The notes beneath the pieces are model-generated. The model was not told the DNA's origin, ran no database searches, and worked only from the letters and a program-made list of their open reading frames with translations. The position numbers and the translations under genes were made by a program. A DNA stretch of 64,000 bases, taken from positions 144,349 to 208,348 of the forward strand of contig CAMVPR010000001.1 in NCBI GenBank assembly GCA_947169385.1, given 5' to 3'. Of this stretch, positions 9,150-17,871 are shown one piece after another (positions within the stretch are counted from its first letter, which is position 1; each line of letters opens with the position of its first letter). This DNA is from an uncultured Lachnospiraceae bacterium. Lineage in GTDB: Bacteria > Bacillota > Clostridia > Lachnospirales > Lachnospiraceae.

Positions 9150-11018
9150 CTACATTTGAGGATTCCTGATAAGTTCTTTATTCGCTTCTTTATTCGCTTC
9201 TTTTCTCTTATAATCCTCGTAGTCACTCCTTATACCTTTAACAATATCAGAAGTTGTCTTGGATAATCTCTCCACCGCTGCCAAACGAGATTTGCCGTTG
9301 TCGGTTCTTGGCCCCATAATCAATCCCTGACGCTTATCATAGTAATCTAAAACCGTCTTATTAAGGGTTGCCAGCTTCATCATATTGACATTAAAGTTAT
9401 CCGGGTTGTTCAGCTCATCAACCACAGACTTCATGGCATCCATCATCTTCTTCATGTATTCACTCGGGCTCTTACCTTTGTTGTATTCGGTAAGATTCTT
9501 GTACGCCTCTTTAATTTCATTGGCCTGTTCCCCGGTAATCGTCTTGTCATGTTCCTTGATAAAGTCCTCATATGATTTCTTCTTGACCTTATCCTTCTTA
9601 AACTCCTTCTTTATTTTGTTCTCTTCTTTTATCTTAGTGTTGACATTCTTAGCCAGAATACTCTGATATGCTGAATTCAGACTTTTCGACGAACCTCTCT
9701 TGATAAATGCATCCTTAAATGCCTGGTCCTTAACTATCTCATTTCTCATATTCTGTAGAAGCTCATCCGCTTTCTTTGTATCAACATTGCCGGCTTTATC
9801 GGTAATCTTGTCATAAAATGTAACCTGGGCAGCTTTTGTAGAAAGTGTTTTGGCTATTATATAATCAACCGCCTTTATCATATCCTCCCTCATAAACGGA
9901 GAGTTATTGTCTTTATACCGGCTGATATAATCAGCTATATTCTGCTCAAATTCAGTCTTTGTTACCGCCTTCTTATCATTACCCGCAAAGGAATATTCAT
10001 TGATATCAAGCTTTTTGTCATCCTCTGCCTTTTTTGACAGGTATGAGTTCCATTTGCTTAACAAACTCTCCTTTGTAAGTTCGGGAATATTATCCTTCTC
10101 CTCATTCATAAAAACCTGAAAATCAAAATCATTCTCCAGCTTCCATGCACGTTCACTGATTCTTGCGTTTCTGTATTCCCAGCATCTATCGGCGTTACTG
10201 TGAAGCGTAACCCAGGGTTTCTTCTCTAACGCTCTTGCAAGGGCGGATGCTGCACTATGCATATTGACAGTCGGCTTACCGTCTCCCTTCTCTCCCGCAA
10301 ACTCCTTGTTGCCGTCGCGGTATACTTCCTTTAGGAAACTCAAATCCTTATTAAATATATTATCATCCTTTTTGGCGTATTGTGCCTCATCTTCTTTCAC
10401 ATACTCATTTTTTCTTACGGCGCTTTCAACAGCATTCTTTATGTGTTCGATTCCAAACTCAACAGACTCCATCTCTTCAGGAGAACCATGATCAGGTCTG
10501 TCGTCAATCTCTGCCATAGTATTCCTTCGTTTAATCTCAGGAGAATCATAGTGATCGTAAATCTTCGTATGATAAATATACGCACCAAGCACATCCCTGT
10601 CTCCCCAAACACCACGGTCTCCGTACTTCACCATGTTCGTCATCTCTTCTAAGAACTCAGGTTCAGTCTCAAATCTTCTTGCAATATATTCCATGTCATC
10701 AAATGTCAGCATATTGGCATCGCCATCCTGAGCATCCATCTTGTAATAACCTCTCATGAGAAGGCATGAGAATATAAGATCGTAATCTCTCTCATCCGGA
10801 GGGAGAAGTGCCTGCTCCTCCAAAACATCATAAGAATATGTTCTGGAATAACCAAGATTCTTTAATTTAAAGGGGAATTTTGAAGACAGTATAAACGCAC
10901 CGTTCTCTGACTTGATATCTATATCTGCTTCTTCATAGCCGCCCTCATCGTAAAGAAACACACCTGCATTTGCCTGATCAGGCTCAATATCAATCTTGTT
11001 CTCTTCAATCTCTTTCAT
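9150..11018 (-). CDS. Large charged cytoplasmic protein of unknown function
   Basis: I do not recognise this 622-aa protein. It has no signal peptide and no membrane helix. The N-terminal third (about residues 1-185) is acidic and Tyr-rich and looks globular. The middle and C-terminal parts are lysine/glutamate-rich and predicted helical, with a strongly basic stretch near residues 460-490 (IKKEFKKDKVKKK). It ends in a helical segment containing YYDKRQGLIMGPRTDNG. It stands alone between the GGDEF gene and aroE with its own terminator. It resembles the 819-aa kinase-like protein at 31955 in general style (long charged helical protein of an accessory gene) but lacks the DRHxxN loop. Function open. 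Confidence 0.75.
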   Translation of the reverse strand: MKEIEENKIDIEPDQANAGVFLYDEGGYEEADIDIKSENGAFILSSKFPFKLKNLGYSRTYSYDVLEEQALLPPDERDYDLIFSCLLMRGYYKMDAQDGDANMLTFDDMEYIARRFETEPEFLEEMTNMVKYGDRGVWGDRDVLGAYIYHTKIYDHYDSPEIKRRNTMAEIDDRPDHGSPEEMESVEFGIEHIKNAVESAVRKNEYVKEDEAQYAKKDDNIFNKDLSFLKEVYRDGNKEFAGEKGDGKPTVNMHSAASALARALEKKPWVTLHSNADRCWEYRNARISERAWKLENDFDFQVFMNEEKDNIPELTKESLLSKWNSYLSKKAEDDKKLDINEYSFAGNDKKAVTKTEFEQNIADYISRYKDNNSPFMREDMIKAVDYIIAKTLSTKAAQVTFYDKITDKAGNVDTKKADELLQNMRNEIVKDQAFKDAFIKRGSSKSLNSAYQSILAKNVNTKIKEENKIKKEFKKDKVKKKSYEDFIKEHDKTITGEQANEIKEAYKNLTEYNKGKSPSEYMKKMMDAMKSVVDELNNPDNFNVNMMKLATLNKTVLDYYDKRQGLIMGPRTDNGKSRLAAVERLSKTTSDIVKGIRSDYEDYKRKEANKEANKELIRNPQM

Positions 11019-11111
11019 ACTTATCTCTCCTTATAATGATATCCACGGGTTACTCTTGCAATATCATAACACTATAACAGCAACAAAAGAGAAACAACAC
11101 TTAAGCAATCT

Positions 11112-11990
11112 TTATTGAAAATATAATTCCTTAATCTCCTCTGTTGGCATATCCTTGCCGGTCCACAACTTAAAGCTTGCAGCTCCCTGATAGAGAAGCA
11201 TATACATTCCATTAAATGTAGAAAGACCTGCTCCTCTCGCCTGCCTTAATAACTTGGTTTCTAACGGATTATAGATGATATCAGATACCACAAGTCCTTC
11301 ATGAAATACCTCTTTATCTTTAAACCAATCATCATCTATTATGCACGCATCAACCTTAGGTGCCATACCGACAGAAGTTGCATTGGTGAGCATGTCTGCA
11401 TTTGCAATAGCTTCCTTAAATACGCTGCTATCATCAAAATCATGAAGTCTGACTCTACACTTAGTCCTATCGTTAAGCTTCTCAACCATCTCGTCAGCCC
11501 TATCGTAGAACTGATCTCTGATTGAGAACACATCAATCTCGGACACACCATCAAGCGCAGCCTGAGTCAAGATAGCAGTAGCAGCACCGCCTGCTCCCAT
11601 AAGCACCATCTTGCCTCCAACTATATCGTGACCTGCATCTTTAGCTGAACGCATAAACCCGATTCCATCGGTTGTGTATCCCTTAAAACGGCCATTATCA
11701 TTGACCACTGTATTGACCGCACCCGCAATCTCCGAGCTGATATCAAGCTCATCACAAAGCTTCACCATGAGATTCTTATTAGGCATGGTAAGGTTAAATC
11801 CTCTTACACCCATAACCTTCAAGCCTTCTACCGCCTTCTCTAAGTTAGACTCATCAATCTCAAAACACAGATACCTATAATCAAGATCAAGCATCTCAAA
11901 TGCTTTATTGTGCATCAATGGCGACTTGCTGTGTTTAACCGGACTTCCCAAGAGTCCTGTAAGTATCGTAGTTCCCGTAATCTCCTTCAT
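11112..11990 (-). CDS. aroE: Shikimate dehydrogenase
   Basis: Reduces 3-dehydroshikimate to shikimate with NADPH in the chorismate pathway, which feeds the trp operon nearby. 292 aa. The substrate-binding start GLLGSPVKHSKSPLMHN (two Ser, about residues 12-28), the catalytic Lys in NLTMPNKNLM (about residue 72), NTVVNDNGRFKGYTTDG, and the nucleotide loop MGAGGAATAI (about residue 131) are all visible. The C-terminal segment GMYMLLYQGAASF is typical. It is only 9 bp from hslO upstream, so the two are probably co-transcribed. Confidence 0.95.
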   Translation of the reverse strand: MKEITGTTILTGLLGSPVKHSKSPLMHNKAFEMLDLDYRYLCFEIDESNLEKAVEGLKVMGVRGFNLTMPNKNLMVKLCDELDISSEIAGAVNTVVNDNGRFKGYTTDGIGFMRSAKDAGHDIVGGKMVLMGAGGAATAILTQAALDGVSEIDVFSIRDQFYDRADEMVEKLNDRTKCRVRLHDFDDSSVFKEAIANADMLTNATSVGMAPKVDACIIDDDWFKDKEVFHEGLVVSDIIYNPLETKLLRQARGAGLSTFNGMYMLLYQGAASFKLWTGKDMPTEEIKELYFQ

Positions 11991-11999
11991 GTGCTCCTC

Positions 12000-12872
12000 C
12001 TATCTTGCCTCGCTAAGAAGCTTCTTTAAATCATCTATATCGTACTTATAATGCGAATTGCAGAAATGACAGTTAACCTCTATCTCCTCGCCGTCTGATA
12101 TCATCTTCTCAAGTTCAACCTTACCTACTGATATCAAAGCCTTTGCGACATATTCTTTAGAGCATCCGCAGTGAAATCTCGTAGGAACTTTAGCGGTAAT
12201 CTCGTAGTCATCAAAAAGCTCAGCTATGATGTCCTCAGGGCTCTTACCTTTATCAAGATAACTTGTTATTGAGGCAAATGCTGTCAACTTCTCTTCCAAC
12301 GCTGCTATCGTCTTCTCCTCCGCAAATGGCATAAGTTGAACGATAAAACCTCCTGCCTGTCTCACGGTATTCTCTTTGTTCATCAGAACGCCTAAAGCGA
12401 CCGAAGTTGGAATCTGCTCACTACTTGCAAAATAGTAAGTAAGGTCCTCAGCTATCTCGCCCGAAACAAGCTCCGTCTGACCGACATAAGGCTCCTTAAG
12501 ACCGATATCCTTAATTACCCTAAGATAACCGTTACCTACTGCACCGCCAACATCAAGCTTGCCTAACGAGTTAGGAGGCAGAATAACATCAGGCACCTCA
12601 ACATATCCCTTGACATCCGCCTTGGAATTAGCTGTTACGGTGATTCCCTTCATAGGTCCGTCACCTTGAATCTGCAAAGTGATAACATCATCATCGTTCT
12701 TGCACATCGCACCCATCATCGCTCCCGCTGTCATAAGGCGTCCAAGTGCCGCAGATGCAATCGGGCTTAGGTTGTGGCGTTCTCTCGCTGTCTCTGTCAT
12801 TTGCCTTGTTGTCGCAGCATAAAATCTAATCTGATTCTCCGCCGCCATTCCACTAATTATGTAATCTTCCAT
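12000..12872 (-). CDS. hslO: Redox-regulated chaperone Hsp33
   Basis: Cytoplasmic holdase activated by oxidative stress. 290 aa, the usual length. The C-terminal zinc redox switch is intact: CGC near residue 237 and CHFC near residue 270, matching the family CxC...CxxC pattern. The body has the conserved ALGRLMTAGAMMGAM and IQGDGPMKGI segments. It is followed closely by aroE. Confidence 0.95.
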   Translation of the reverse strand: MEDYIISGMAAENQIRFYAATTRQMTETARERHNLSPIASAALGRLMTAGAMMGAMCKNDDDVITLQIQGDGPMKGITVTANSKADVKGYVEVPDVILPPNSLGKLDVGGAVGNGYLRVIKDIGLKEPYVGQTELVSGEIAEDLTYYFASSEQIPTSVALGVLMNKENTVRQAGGFIVQLMPFAEEKTIAALEEKLTAFASITSYLDKGKSPEDIIAELFDDYEITAKVPTRFHCGCSKEYVAKALISVGKVELEKMISDGEEIEVNCHFCNSHYKYDIDDLKKLLSEAR

Positions 12873-12911
12873 ATCTATCCTCTTTCCAATTAGTTTTAGT
12901 CTAGTATCCTA

Positions 12912-13688
12912 TCATCCGAGCACATTGTCAAGTATCATCATCAATATGAATCCGAATGCAAATCCTATCGTTGAGAGATTGGTGTGCTCGCCCTCTGAAG
13001 CCTCCGGCAACAATTCTTCTACTACCACATATATCATTGCTCCCGCTGCAAATGACAGAAAATACGGCATAAGCGGCGAAAGTTGCGCCGTGAGAAGTAT
13101 AGTGAGCGCAGCACCTATAGGTTCAACCGCTCCCGATAAAACACCATACAGGAACGCCTTATGCTTACTTCCGAGCGATTCCTTTAACGGCATGGAAATG
13201 ATAGCTCCCTCGGGGAAATTCTGGATTGCTATACCTATCGCAAGCGCAGTTGCCCCAGCAATCGTTATTACTGTCTCCCCGGAAAGCGAAGCCGCAATAA
13301 CTATACCTACTGCCATTCCTTCAGGCAGGTTATGAAGCGTAACCGCAAGCGTTAACATAGTTCCTTTCTGAAGTTTAGACGGAATACCCTCCGGCTTATC
13401 TGAATTAATATGCAAATGAGGAAGTATACCATCTATTGCCAGCAAGAACGCAATACCAATACAAAAACCTATCGTCGCGGGAAGAAATGACATTTTCCCG
13501 AGGTTCGACGAAGCATCCATCGCCGGAACCAAAAGCGACCATACAGAAGCTGCAACCATAACACCTGACGCAAAGCCAAGAAGGACTCTCTGCAATAAAT
13601 CAGGCATCTTGTCTTTGAGAAGATACACACATGCCGCGCCCAACGAAGTTCCCAGGAATGGAATTAATAATCCAATTGCTATTACCAT
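12912..13688 (-). CDS. ZIP-family divalent metal transporter
   Basis: Probable zinc/iron/manganese importer of the ZupT/GufA-like ZIP group. 258 aa with about eight hydrophobic helices. The metal-binding transmembrane motifs HNLPEGMAVG (helix 4) and QNFPEGAIISMPL (helix 5) are present. It has its own strong promoter (13752-13780) flanked by short repeats that may bind a metal regulator. The metal specificity cannot be read from sequence. Confidence 0.9.
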   Translation of the reverse strand: MVIAIGLLIPFLGTSLGAACVYLLKDKMPDLLQRVLLGFASGVMVAASVWSLLVPAMDASSNLGKMSFLPATIGFCIGIAFLLAIDGILPHLHINSDKPEGIPSKLQKGTMLTLAVTLHNLPEGMAVGIVIAASLSGETVITIAGATALAIGIAIQNFPEGAIISMPLKESLGSKHKAFLYGVLSGAVEPIGAALTILLTAQLSPLMPYFLSFAAGAMIYVVVEELLPEASEGEHTNLSTIGFAFGFILMMILDNVLG

Positions 13689-13727
13689 AACGAACTCTCC
13701 TTTCCTTTATCTAACATCTATTAAGAC

Positions 13728-13812
13728 TTATCTAACATCTTTACACGGTCTATTATATTAGTGATACAAAGGATTTTCAAGTGTTAAATATAACTAACAT
13801 GCGTTAGAGTTT
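13728..13812 (-). promoter_or_regulatory. ZIP transporter promoter with repeated GTTAGATAA motifs
   Basis: Minus-strand TTGAAA (13780-13775), 17 bp, TATAAT (13757-13752). Downstream of the -10 are two direct copies of AGATGTTAGATAA (around 13705-13741). Upstream of the -35 lies the palindrome CTAAC-GCAT-GTTAG (around 13793-13806). The arrangement suggests regulation by a DNA-binding protein, possibly metal-responsive, but no regulator is identified. Confidence 0.6.
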
Positions 13813-13892
13813 TTGTGCGTTATGCGCCATCTTGAACAAAAATACACTTGCCATCCCAACCAACCCCACCTGTCATCCCAACTATCCCCACC

Positions 13893-13920
13893 TGTCATCC
13901 TGAGCGCAGCGAAGGATCTT
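13893..13920. repeat. Dispersed 'TGTCATCCTGAGCG' repeat
   Basis: One copy of the short GAAGGATCT/AGATTCTTC repeat family that is spread through the window's intergenic regions, preceded by two shorter CACCTGTCATCC fragments at about 13845-13895. Confidence 0.75.
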
Positions 13921-14019
13921 GCCTGTCGCTCCCCTTGCCATGTTAACCCATCAGTGTTATAATACCACGTTATTAGGGGAAGAATTATTAATAACTTTCA
14001 CAACAAGGAGGAACACATA

Positions 14020-14526
14020 ATGAGAAAGAAAGTATTAACACTCATGATTCTCGGGGTGTTATCTGCCGGTTTGCTTGTCGCATGCGGTAAGGAGGCATCT
14101 GACACATCAAGCAACACTAACGCGACTACAACCGAGACTAAAACCGAGAGGACAACCGAAGACGAGTCAGCTGCTATTGAAGATTTCACAGGAGAATTTG
14201 ATCTAGAAGGATCATGGATGGACGAGGTTAGTAAGCGTGCATCTATGGATGTTACCAAGAATTCAGACGGAAGTTACGATATCTTAGTATCATGGGGCGC
14301 TTCAGCTACAGAAACTGCAATTTGGCAGATACATGGTCAGTATGATGAGAAATCAGGTATGCTTTCATACACTGATGGTAAGTATGCAATTCATACATTT
14401 GACGAAGACGGCAAAGAAACTCTTTCCGAAGAGACCACTACCGAAGGCTCATTCTTAAAAGAAGACGGCAAGCTTCGCTGGAAAGACTCTAAGAATTCAG
14501 ATGACGGACTGTTCGTGAGGGATTAG
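14020..14526 (+). CDS. Small lipoprotein of unknown function
   Basis: 168 aa with a lipoprotein signal: MRKKVLTLMILGV, hydrophobic core and lipobox LVAC (Cys about residue 22). A Thr/Ser/Asn-rich linker follows (about 25-50), then a small beta-rich domain (about 55-168) with regularly spaced strands and turns such as NSDGSYDILVSWG and EKSGMLSYTDGKY. Exported and membrane-anchored. An AAGGAGG site precedes the ATG. It is the only plus-strand gene between the window start and 30 kb. Function unknown. Confidence 0.85.
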   Translation: MRKKVLTLMILGVLSAGLLVACGKEASDTSSNTNATTTETKTERTTEDESAAIEDFTGEFDLEGSWMDEVSKRASMDVTKNSDGSYDILVSWGASATETAIWQIHGQYDEKSGMLSYTDGKYAIHTFDEDGKETLSEETTTEGSFLKEDGKLRWKDSKNSDDGLFVRD

Positions 14527-14553
14527 TCAACATTTACAATTTATAAACCACTT

Positions 14554-14581
14554 AAAGCCTGCTCATAACGAGCAGGCTTTT
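14554..14581. terminator. Bidirectional terminator
   Basis: AAAGCCTGCTC-ATAAC-GAGCAGGCTTTT forms an 11-bp stem with A and T runs on both sides. It lies between the convergent lipoprotein gene and the HipA-like kinase gene and can serve both. Confidence 0.85.
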
Positions 14582-14595
14582 AGTATGTTTATCAT

Positions 14596-15411
14596 TTACG
14601 AAAACAAATACTTATACTTCCTACGCCTCTCCATAATAATGTCAACAACTCGCTTCTTAATCTCCTCAGTATATACAGTATCATTCTCCATAATGGAAAT
14701 AAGTTCATTGTAACCAAAATCATACTTCAAGCATGTGCCATATACAGACTCAACGCAATCAAGCTGCTCGTCAAAATCATCACTGAGAGTTTTAGATTTA
14801 ACTTTGTCAATTTCATCAAATATATCAATCCCCATCGGATAATCCAAAGTAGTATCTGACATTAGTGAAGCCCCATTATCATAAATAGGGCATAACTTAT
14901 AATCTCCCTTGTCACCCTTAAGAATAGAAATATTGTGCATATGCCTATCCTCATTAAGAAAGAGTGCATCTATAGTAAGAAGCTTAGCAAGGTAAGACCC
15001 AAAATCCTCAATTCCTGTCATCCTTTCAACTTGATTAACGAGGTATTTAAGCCTGTCAGTAATATTGGCAAATGAATAAATATTCCTGCTGAGGCTCTCA
15101 CCATACATAGTATTAAAAAGCCTCTCAACAGTAATTACACTGTACCCTTTAGAAAAGTCCTCACTAACACACCCATTAAAAACTTGTGTCTTATACTTGA
15201 TCTGCTCAGTATCATACTGTACATATTCCTCTTCATTAAGAGTTGAATAATCTAGCAAATGTGAAACTACGTACTCAGCAAGCCCCTCATATCCGGTATA
15301 ATCAGCCTTATACCATCTTCCGGTGTTCTTCCACTTAAGTTGATTGCCCTTAGAGGACTGCCTTCCTTCGTCAATCATTTCAAATGTAAAAACGTCAACC
15401 ACGAGCCTCAC
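14596..15411 (-). CDS. HipA/CtkA-like Ser/Thr kinase (toxin candidate)
   Basis: 271-aa kinase of the HipA C-terminal/CtkA type. The N-lobe has WYKAD with the probable ATP lysine (K35) and an acidic helix EGLAEYV. The catalytic loop LNEDRHMHN has D155, H157 and N160, and the metal-binding DNG is at 178-180. The protein lacks the HipA N1 subdomain, which makes it comparable to HipT of tripartite HipBST systems. It overlaps the upstream HTH gene by 4 nt (ATGA). HipA-family kinases phosphorylate translation factors such as aminoacyl-tRNA synthetases; the target here is unknown. CtkA-like kinases without toxicity are also known, so the toxin role is inferred from context. Confidence 0.8.
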   Translation of the reverse strand: MRLVVDVFTFEMIDEGRQSSKGNQLKWKNTGRWYKADYTGYEGLAEYVVSHLLDYSTLNEEEYVQYDTEQIKYKTQVFNGCVSEDFSKGYSVITVERLFNTMYGESLSRNIYSFANITDRLKYLVNQVERMTGIEDFGSYLAKLLTIDALFLNEDRHMHNISILKGDKGDYKLCPIYDNGASLMSDTTLDYPMGIDIFDEIDKVKSKTLSDDFDEQLDCVESVYGTCLKYDFGYNELISIMENDTVYTEEIKKRVVDIIMERRRKYKYLFS

Positions 15412-15953
15412 CTCTCAATCTTAATATAGAACTCATCCTCCGCCATACGTCCTTCAGTCTTCTCAATAATCAGAATAGGATCGTAATAAGGAATATCTAG
15501 TCTCTTCAACTCGAGCTTAATCTTGTCTCTCGTTCTGGGGAAACATCTGGACTCAATAAACATTTCATAATCATCAAATGTTGGCTCTGTGTTCTTACCA
15601 AATGCTCGGTACATCAAATCATCAGTATAGTTCCTTATTCGAACCTTGCGTCTGCCCTCATCTATATCAATCACCGTACATACCATGTCTCTAAACATAT
15701 AATATAAGCGCAGCTTTAACCTATCTTTCGGGAGCTCCAACTTCTCTACAATATCATTGTCTCGCTTAATGAGATCCAATAACACAACCACCGGTCCAAC
15801 AATATGCTTGTCCTTGCTACTCTCCCATCTCTCAACTGTCGGTTTAGAACATCTCAAGAACTCAGCCATCTCCTTCTGCGTCATTCCAAGATGATTCCTT
15901 ATATATTTAATCTCGTCACCTGTAGTATATTCAGGGGTTATATATCTATTCAT
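15408..15953 (-). CDS. HTH regulator partner of the HipA-like kinase (antitoxin candidate)
   Basis: 181 aa. An XRE/Cro-CI helix-turn-helix lies at about residues 14-47 (RNHLGMTQKEMAEFL, then CSKPTVERWE). The C-terminal 100 residues form a separate domain, partly beta and basic, that could correspond to the N1/HipS-like part missing from the kinase, but I see no diagnostic motif. It is the first gene of a two-gene operon and is preceded by two palindromes on its own promoter, the usual sign of autoregulation by a HipB-like antitoxin. AGGATG precedes ATG 15953. Confidence 0.8.
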   Translation of the reverse strand: MNRYITPEYTTGDEIKYIRNHLGMTQKEMAEFLRCSKPTVERWESSKDKHIVGPVVVLLDLIKRDNDIVEKLELPKDRLKLRLYYMFRDMVCTVIDIDEGRRKVRIRNYTDDLMYRAFGKNTEPTFDDYEMFIESRCFPRTRDKIKLELKRLDIPYYDPILIIEKTEGRMAEDEFYIKIER

Positions 15954-15968
15954 ATCATCACATCCTAC

Positions 15969-16025
15969 ACCATTAAATCAATGGTATTTTTGATATATTT
16001 TACCATTATTTTAATGGTAGGTCAA
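15969..16025 (-). promoter_or_regulatory. hip-like operon promoter with two operators
   Basis: Minus-strand TTGACC (16025-16020), 17 bp, TAAAAT (16002-15997). The spacer is itself an inverted repeat ACCATT-N5-AATGGT (16002-16018). A second ACCATT-N5-AATGGT lies at 15969-15985 downstream of the -10. The centres are 33 bp apart, about three helical turns, as expected for two dimers on one DNA face. Confidence 0.85.
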
Positions 16026-16026
16026 C

Positions 16027-16056
16027 AAAAAAGCTAACCAGGTATTCCCGGTTAGC
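16027..16056 (-). terminator. Terminator just upstream of the hip-like promoter
   Basis: GCTAACC and GGTTAGC form a 7-bp stem followed on the minus strand by TTTTTT (16032-16027), directly abutting the TTGACC box. It would stop transcripts coming leftward from the CRISPR side. A near-identical copy lies at 28919-28949. Confidence 0.75.
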
Positions 16057-16099
16057 CTTTCGTATCATTTACATTATTTCCAACCATCTCAACAACAAT

Positions 16100-16152
16100 T
16101 GTCATTCTGAGCGTTAGCGAAGAATCTTTATCCCGAGTGTAGCGAGGGATAA
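16100..16152. repeat. 53-bp dispersed repeat, left copy flanking the CRISPR region
   Basis: TGTCATTCTGAGCG, then GAAGAATCTTTATCCCGA and GAGGGATAA. A second copy in the same orientation at 28492-28544 matches at 48 of 53 positions. These two are the only copies in the window with the TTTATCCCGA...GAGGGATAA extension. Confidence 0.8.
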
Positions 16153-16202
16153 CTGCAACAAAAGCATTATATATACTAAAATGCGCCTATGGTGCCGTTT
16201 AT

Positions 16203-16238
16203 GTTTTAGAGCCCTCTGGATTTACACTACTCTCAAAC
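16203..16238 (-). CRISPR. Isolated full-length CRISPR repeat
   Basis: A perfect 36-bp copy of the array repeat, 2.2 kb beyond the distal end of the main array. No 66-bp neighbour exists on either side. To its right is the 1633-bp two-gene block, and to its left about 50 bp of unremarkable AT-rich sequence before the 53-bp dispersed repeat. Confidence 0.95.
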
Positions 16239-16358
16239 AATAATAACTGAAAGGATATAAAAGAATAAGAATCAAGATATTGGGATTGCGAGGTCATAGA
16301 TGTTGACTATGTAAGAAAAAAGACAATCTTATTAATGAAACAACAATCGAGGAGAATC

Positions 16359-17174
16359 TTATCTCCCTTTGTTTTTATCCTGACTTTCAGGTGCTTTATG
16401 CTCTTTATTGCTTGCATTAGCTCTAGCCTGATTGTAAGCAATTCTATCATTAAGGCTCATTTGGGACTTATTTTGTGATTGTTCTGCTTTCTTTTTAAGC
16501 GAACCTAGTATTACTTCGATGTTATCGTCATTAAGTACATTCTCATAATCTTTATCAAATTCTCGAAGCATTTTTTTGCTATACTCTTCGTCATTGATTA
16601 TATTATTTCTTAACTCCTTGATATTTTCAGAATTAAAGGCTTCCTCAATCAATTCCATACCCTTTTCAGGTATTTCTTCATTGTATAAATCAATATAAGC
16701 CTTTTTTACTGATTCAATGGTAACATCAGATTTCTGTCGTTCTTCTGATATTATACCTACAACATCACTCTTGTCGTGCTTATAGCTCCTAAAGGACTTA
16801 ACCTTGGTTGCTAATAGATAATTTGGTTCTACTATCCTAACTTCTAAAATATTGGCAAATGTTTTATAGTATTCACTATGTTGATACAGTTTGTCTGAAT
16901 AAGATGAAGTTTTCATAAAATCTGAATTAAGCCAATTATTTTCTAAGTCATACTTATCTCCAACGACATTAGCTGCTTCTTTCATTACACTAGAAGCTCG
17001 AATTATAGCGTCCATATCATAACTTTTATCCCTAAACCCATACTTTGCAATAACTGCTGCTCCCCCTGTTATAACAACTTCCGCTTTGATTGATTTGCCG
17101 CTTCTTCTTCTATATTCCTTTCCTAGTTCAGCTAAAATTTTATTGAAGTTATCTTTTGTTATTTCAGACGACAT
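16359..17174 (-). CDS. Nucleotidyltransferase-like protein (DUF6036/AbiEii-type)
   Basis: 271 aa. A GGAAVIAKYGFRDKSYDMDAI segment (about residues 36-56) resembles the G-G-x-A-x(n)-x-D-x-D nucleotidyltransferase signature. A later LLATKVKSFRSYKHDKSDV segment (about 120-138) matches the K..R..KD..D region of the same group. The C-terminus is charged and helical. ATG 17174 was chosen because AAGGAG lies 9 nt upstream and it overlaps the preceding gene by 11 nt. As second gene of a coupled pair it resembles the toxin of AbiE/MNT-type systems. The family name is a recollection, not a search result. Confidence 0.6.
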   Translation of the reverse strand: MSSEITKDNFNKILAELGKEYRRRSGKSIKAEVVITGGAAVIAKYGFRDKSYDMDAIIRASSVMKEAANVVGDKYDLENNWLNSDFMKTSSYSDKLYQHSEYYKTFANILEVRIVEPNYLLATKVKSFRSYKHDKSDVVGIISEERQKSDVTIESVKKAYIDLYNEEIPEKGMELIEEAFNSENIKELRNNIINDEEYSKKMLREFDKDYENVLNDDNIEVILGSLKKKAEQSQNKSQMSLNDRIAYNQARANASNKEHKAPESQDKNKGR

Positions 17175-17598
17175 TTCTAACATCTCCTTCAATAATGTTG
17201 TATTTCAAAAATTCAGGAATAGCATTTGCATATACTTCTTTTATTTCATCATCATTCTTTAGTATAAGGGAAACCAATCTTGCAGAGCGTGGCAGTAGAG
17301 GTTTCTCAAATTTTAATCGCCTATATCTATCATACTTTGTGCGTAAAGGCACATCGTTCTGATTGCTTATATAGTCAATCATAGCTAAGCAATAAAGACA
17401 TTCTCTCCACAAAGAATGATTAGCAAACTCGGTAACAACATCGTCTGTCAGAAATTTTATCAAAAAATCTATATCGCCATTATTTTTTAAAAAATGGCAC
17501 ACATTAGATTTAAAGCATTCAAAGTCTGAATTATATATTCTTCTTGCGGTTTTTGAAAAATCAATCTCCGTATTCTCATTAGCTTCGTATTCCACCAT
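17164..17598 (-). CDS. Unknown partner gene of the nucleotidyltransferase-like protein
   Basis: 144 aa starting MVEYEANENTEIDFSK. I do not recognise a family. It is mixed acidic/basic, predicted mainly helical, without signal peptide or membrane helix; it contains WRECLYCLAMIDYIS and a C-terminal segment PRSARLVSLILKN. It overlaps the next gene by 11 nt and is driven by a near-consensus promoter 45 nt upstream, so the two genes form a self-contained unit. The position in front of a nucleotidyltransferase suggests an antitoxin or activator, which is inference only. Confidence 0.6.
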   Translation of the reverse strand: MVEYEANENTEIDFSKTARRIYNSDFECFKSNVCHFLKNNGDIDFLIKFLTDDVVTEFANHSLWRECLYCLAMIDYISNQNDVPLRTKYDRYRRLKFEKPLLPRSARLVSLILKNDDEIKEVYANAIPEFLKYNIIEGDVRNVV

Positions 17599-17641
17599 AT
17601 ACAAATCACACCTCTCCGTATAAATTGTATTACTTATTATA

Positions 17642-17669
17642 ATTATAAAGCATTAGTCCGTATTGTCAA
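17642..17669 (-). promoter_or_regulatory. Promoter of the gene pair between CRISPR repeats
   Basis: Minus-strand TTGACA (17669-17664), 16 bp, TATAAT (17647-17642), a perfect match in both boxes. GGAGAGGTG follows as the ribosome binding site of the gene starting at 17598. Confidence 0.85.
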
Positions 17670-17833
17670 ATGCTTTGTGTCTCATAATACCATTCAATAT
17701 CATTTGTGGGATTGCCGTTTTGATCAAATCCAAGCTCTATTTCAATAGATTTCATAAATTCCGTTATGACTTTTCTACAATTATCTCTGATACTAAGCGG
17801 AGCAAACCAATCTATCCGACTATAAATATGCGG
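17666..17833 (-). pseudogene. Fragment of a broken coding region
   Basis: An open frame of 55 codons without a start, ending at TGA 17666. It reads YSRIDWFAPLSIRDNCRKV then ITEFMKSIEIELGFDQNG and ends EWYYETQSI. The composition is protein-like and the frame is opened by a stop at 17834-17836 about 35 bp from the degenerate CRISPR repeat. It looks like the C-terminal remnant of a gene whose 5' part was lost. Family unknown. Confidence 0.4.
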
Positions 17834-17871
17834 TTATCATTCTGCTCAATTACAATTATGCTTAGATTGTG

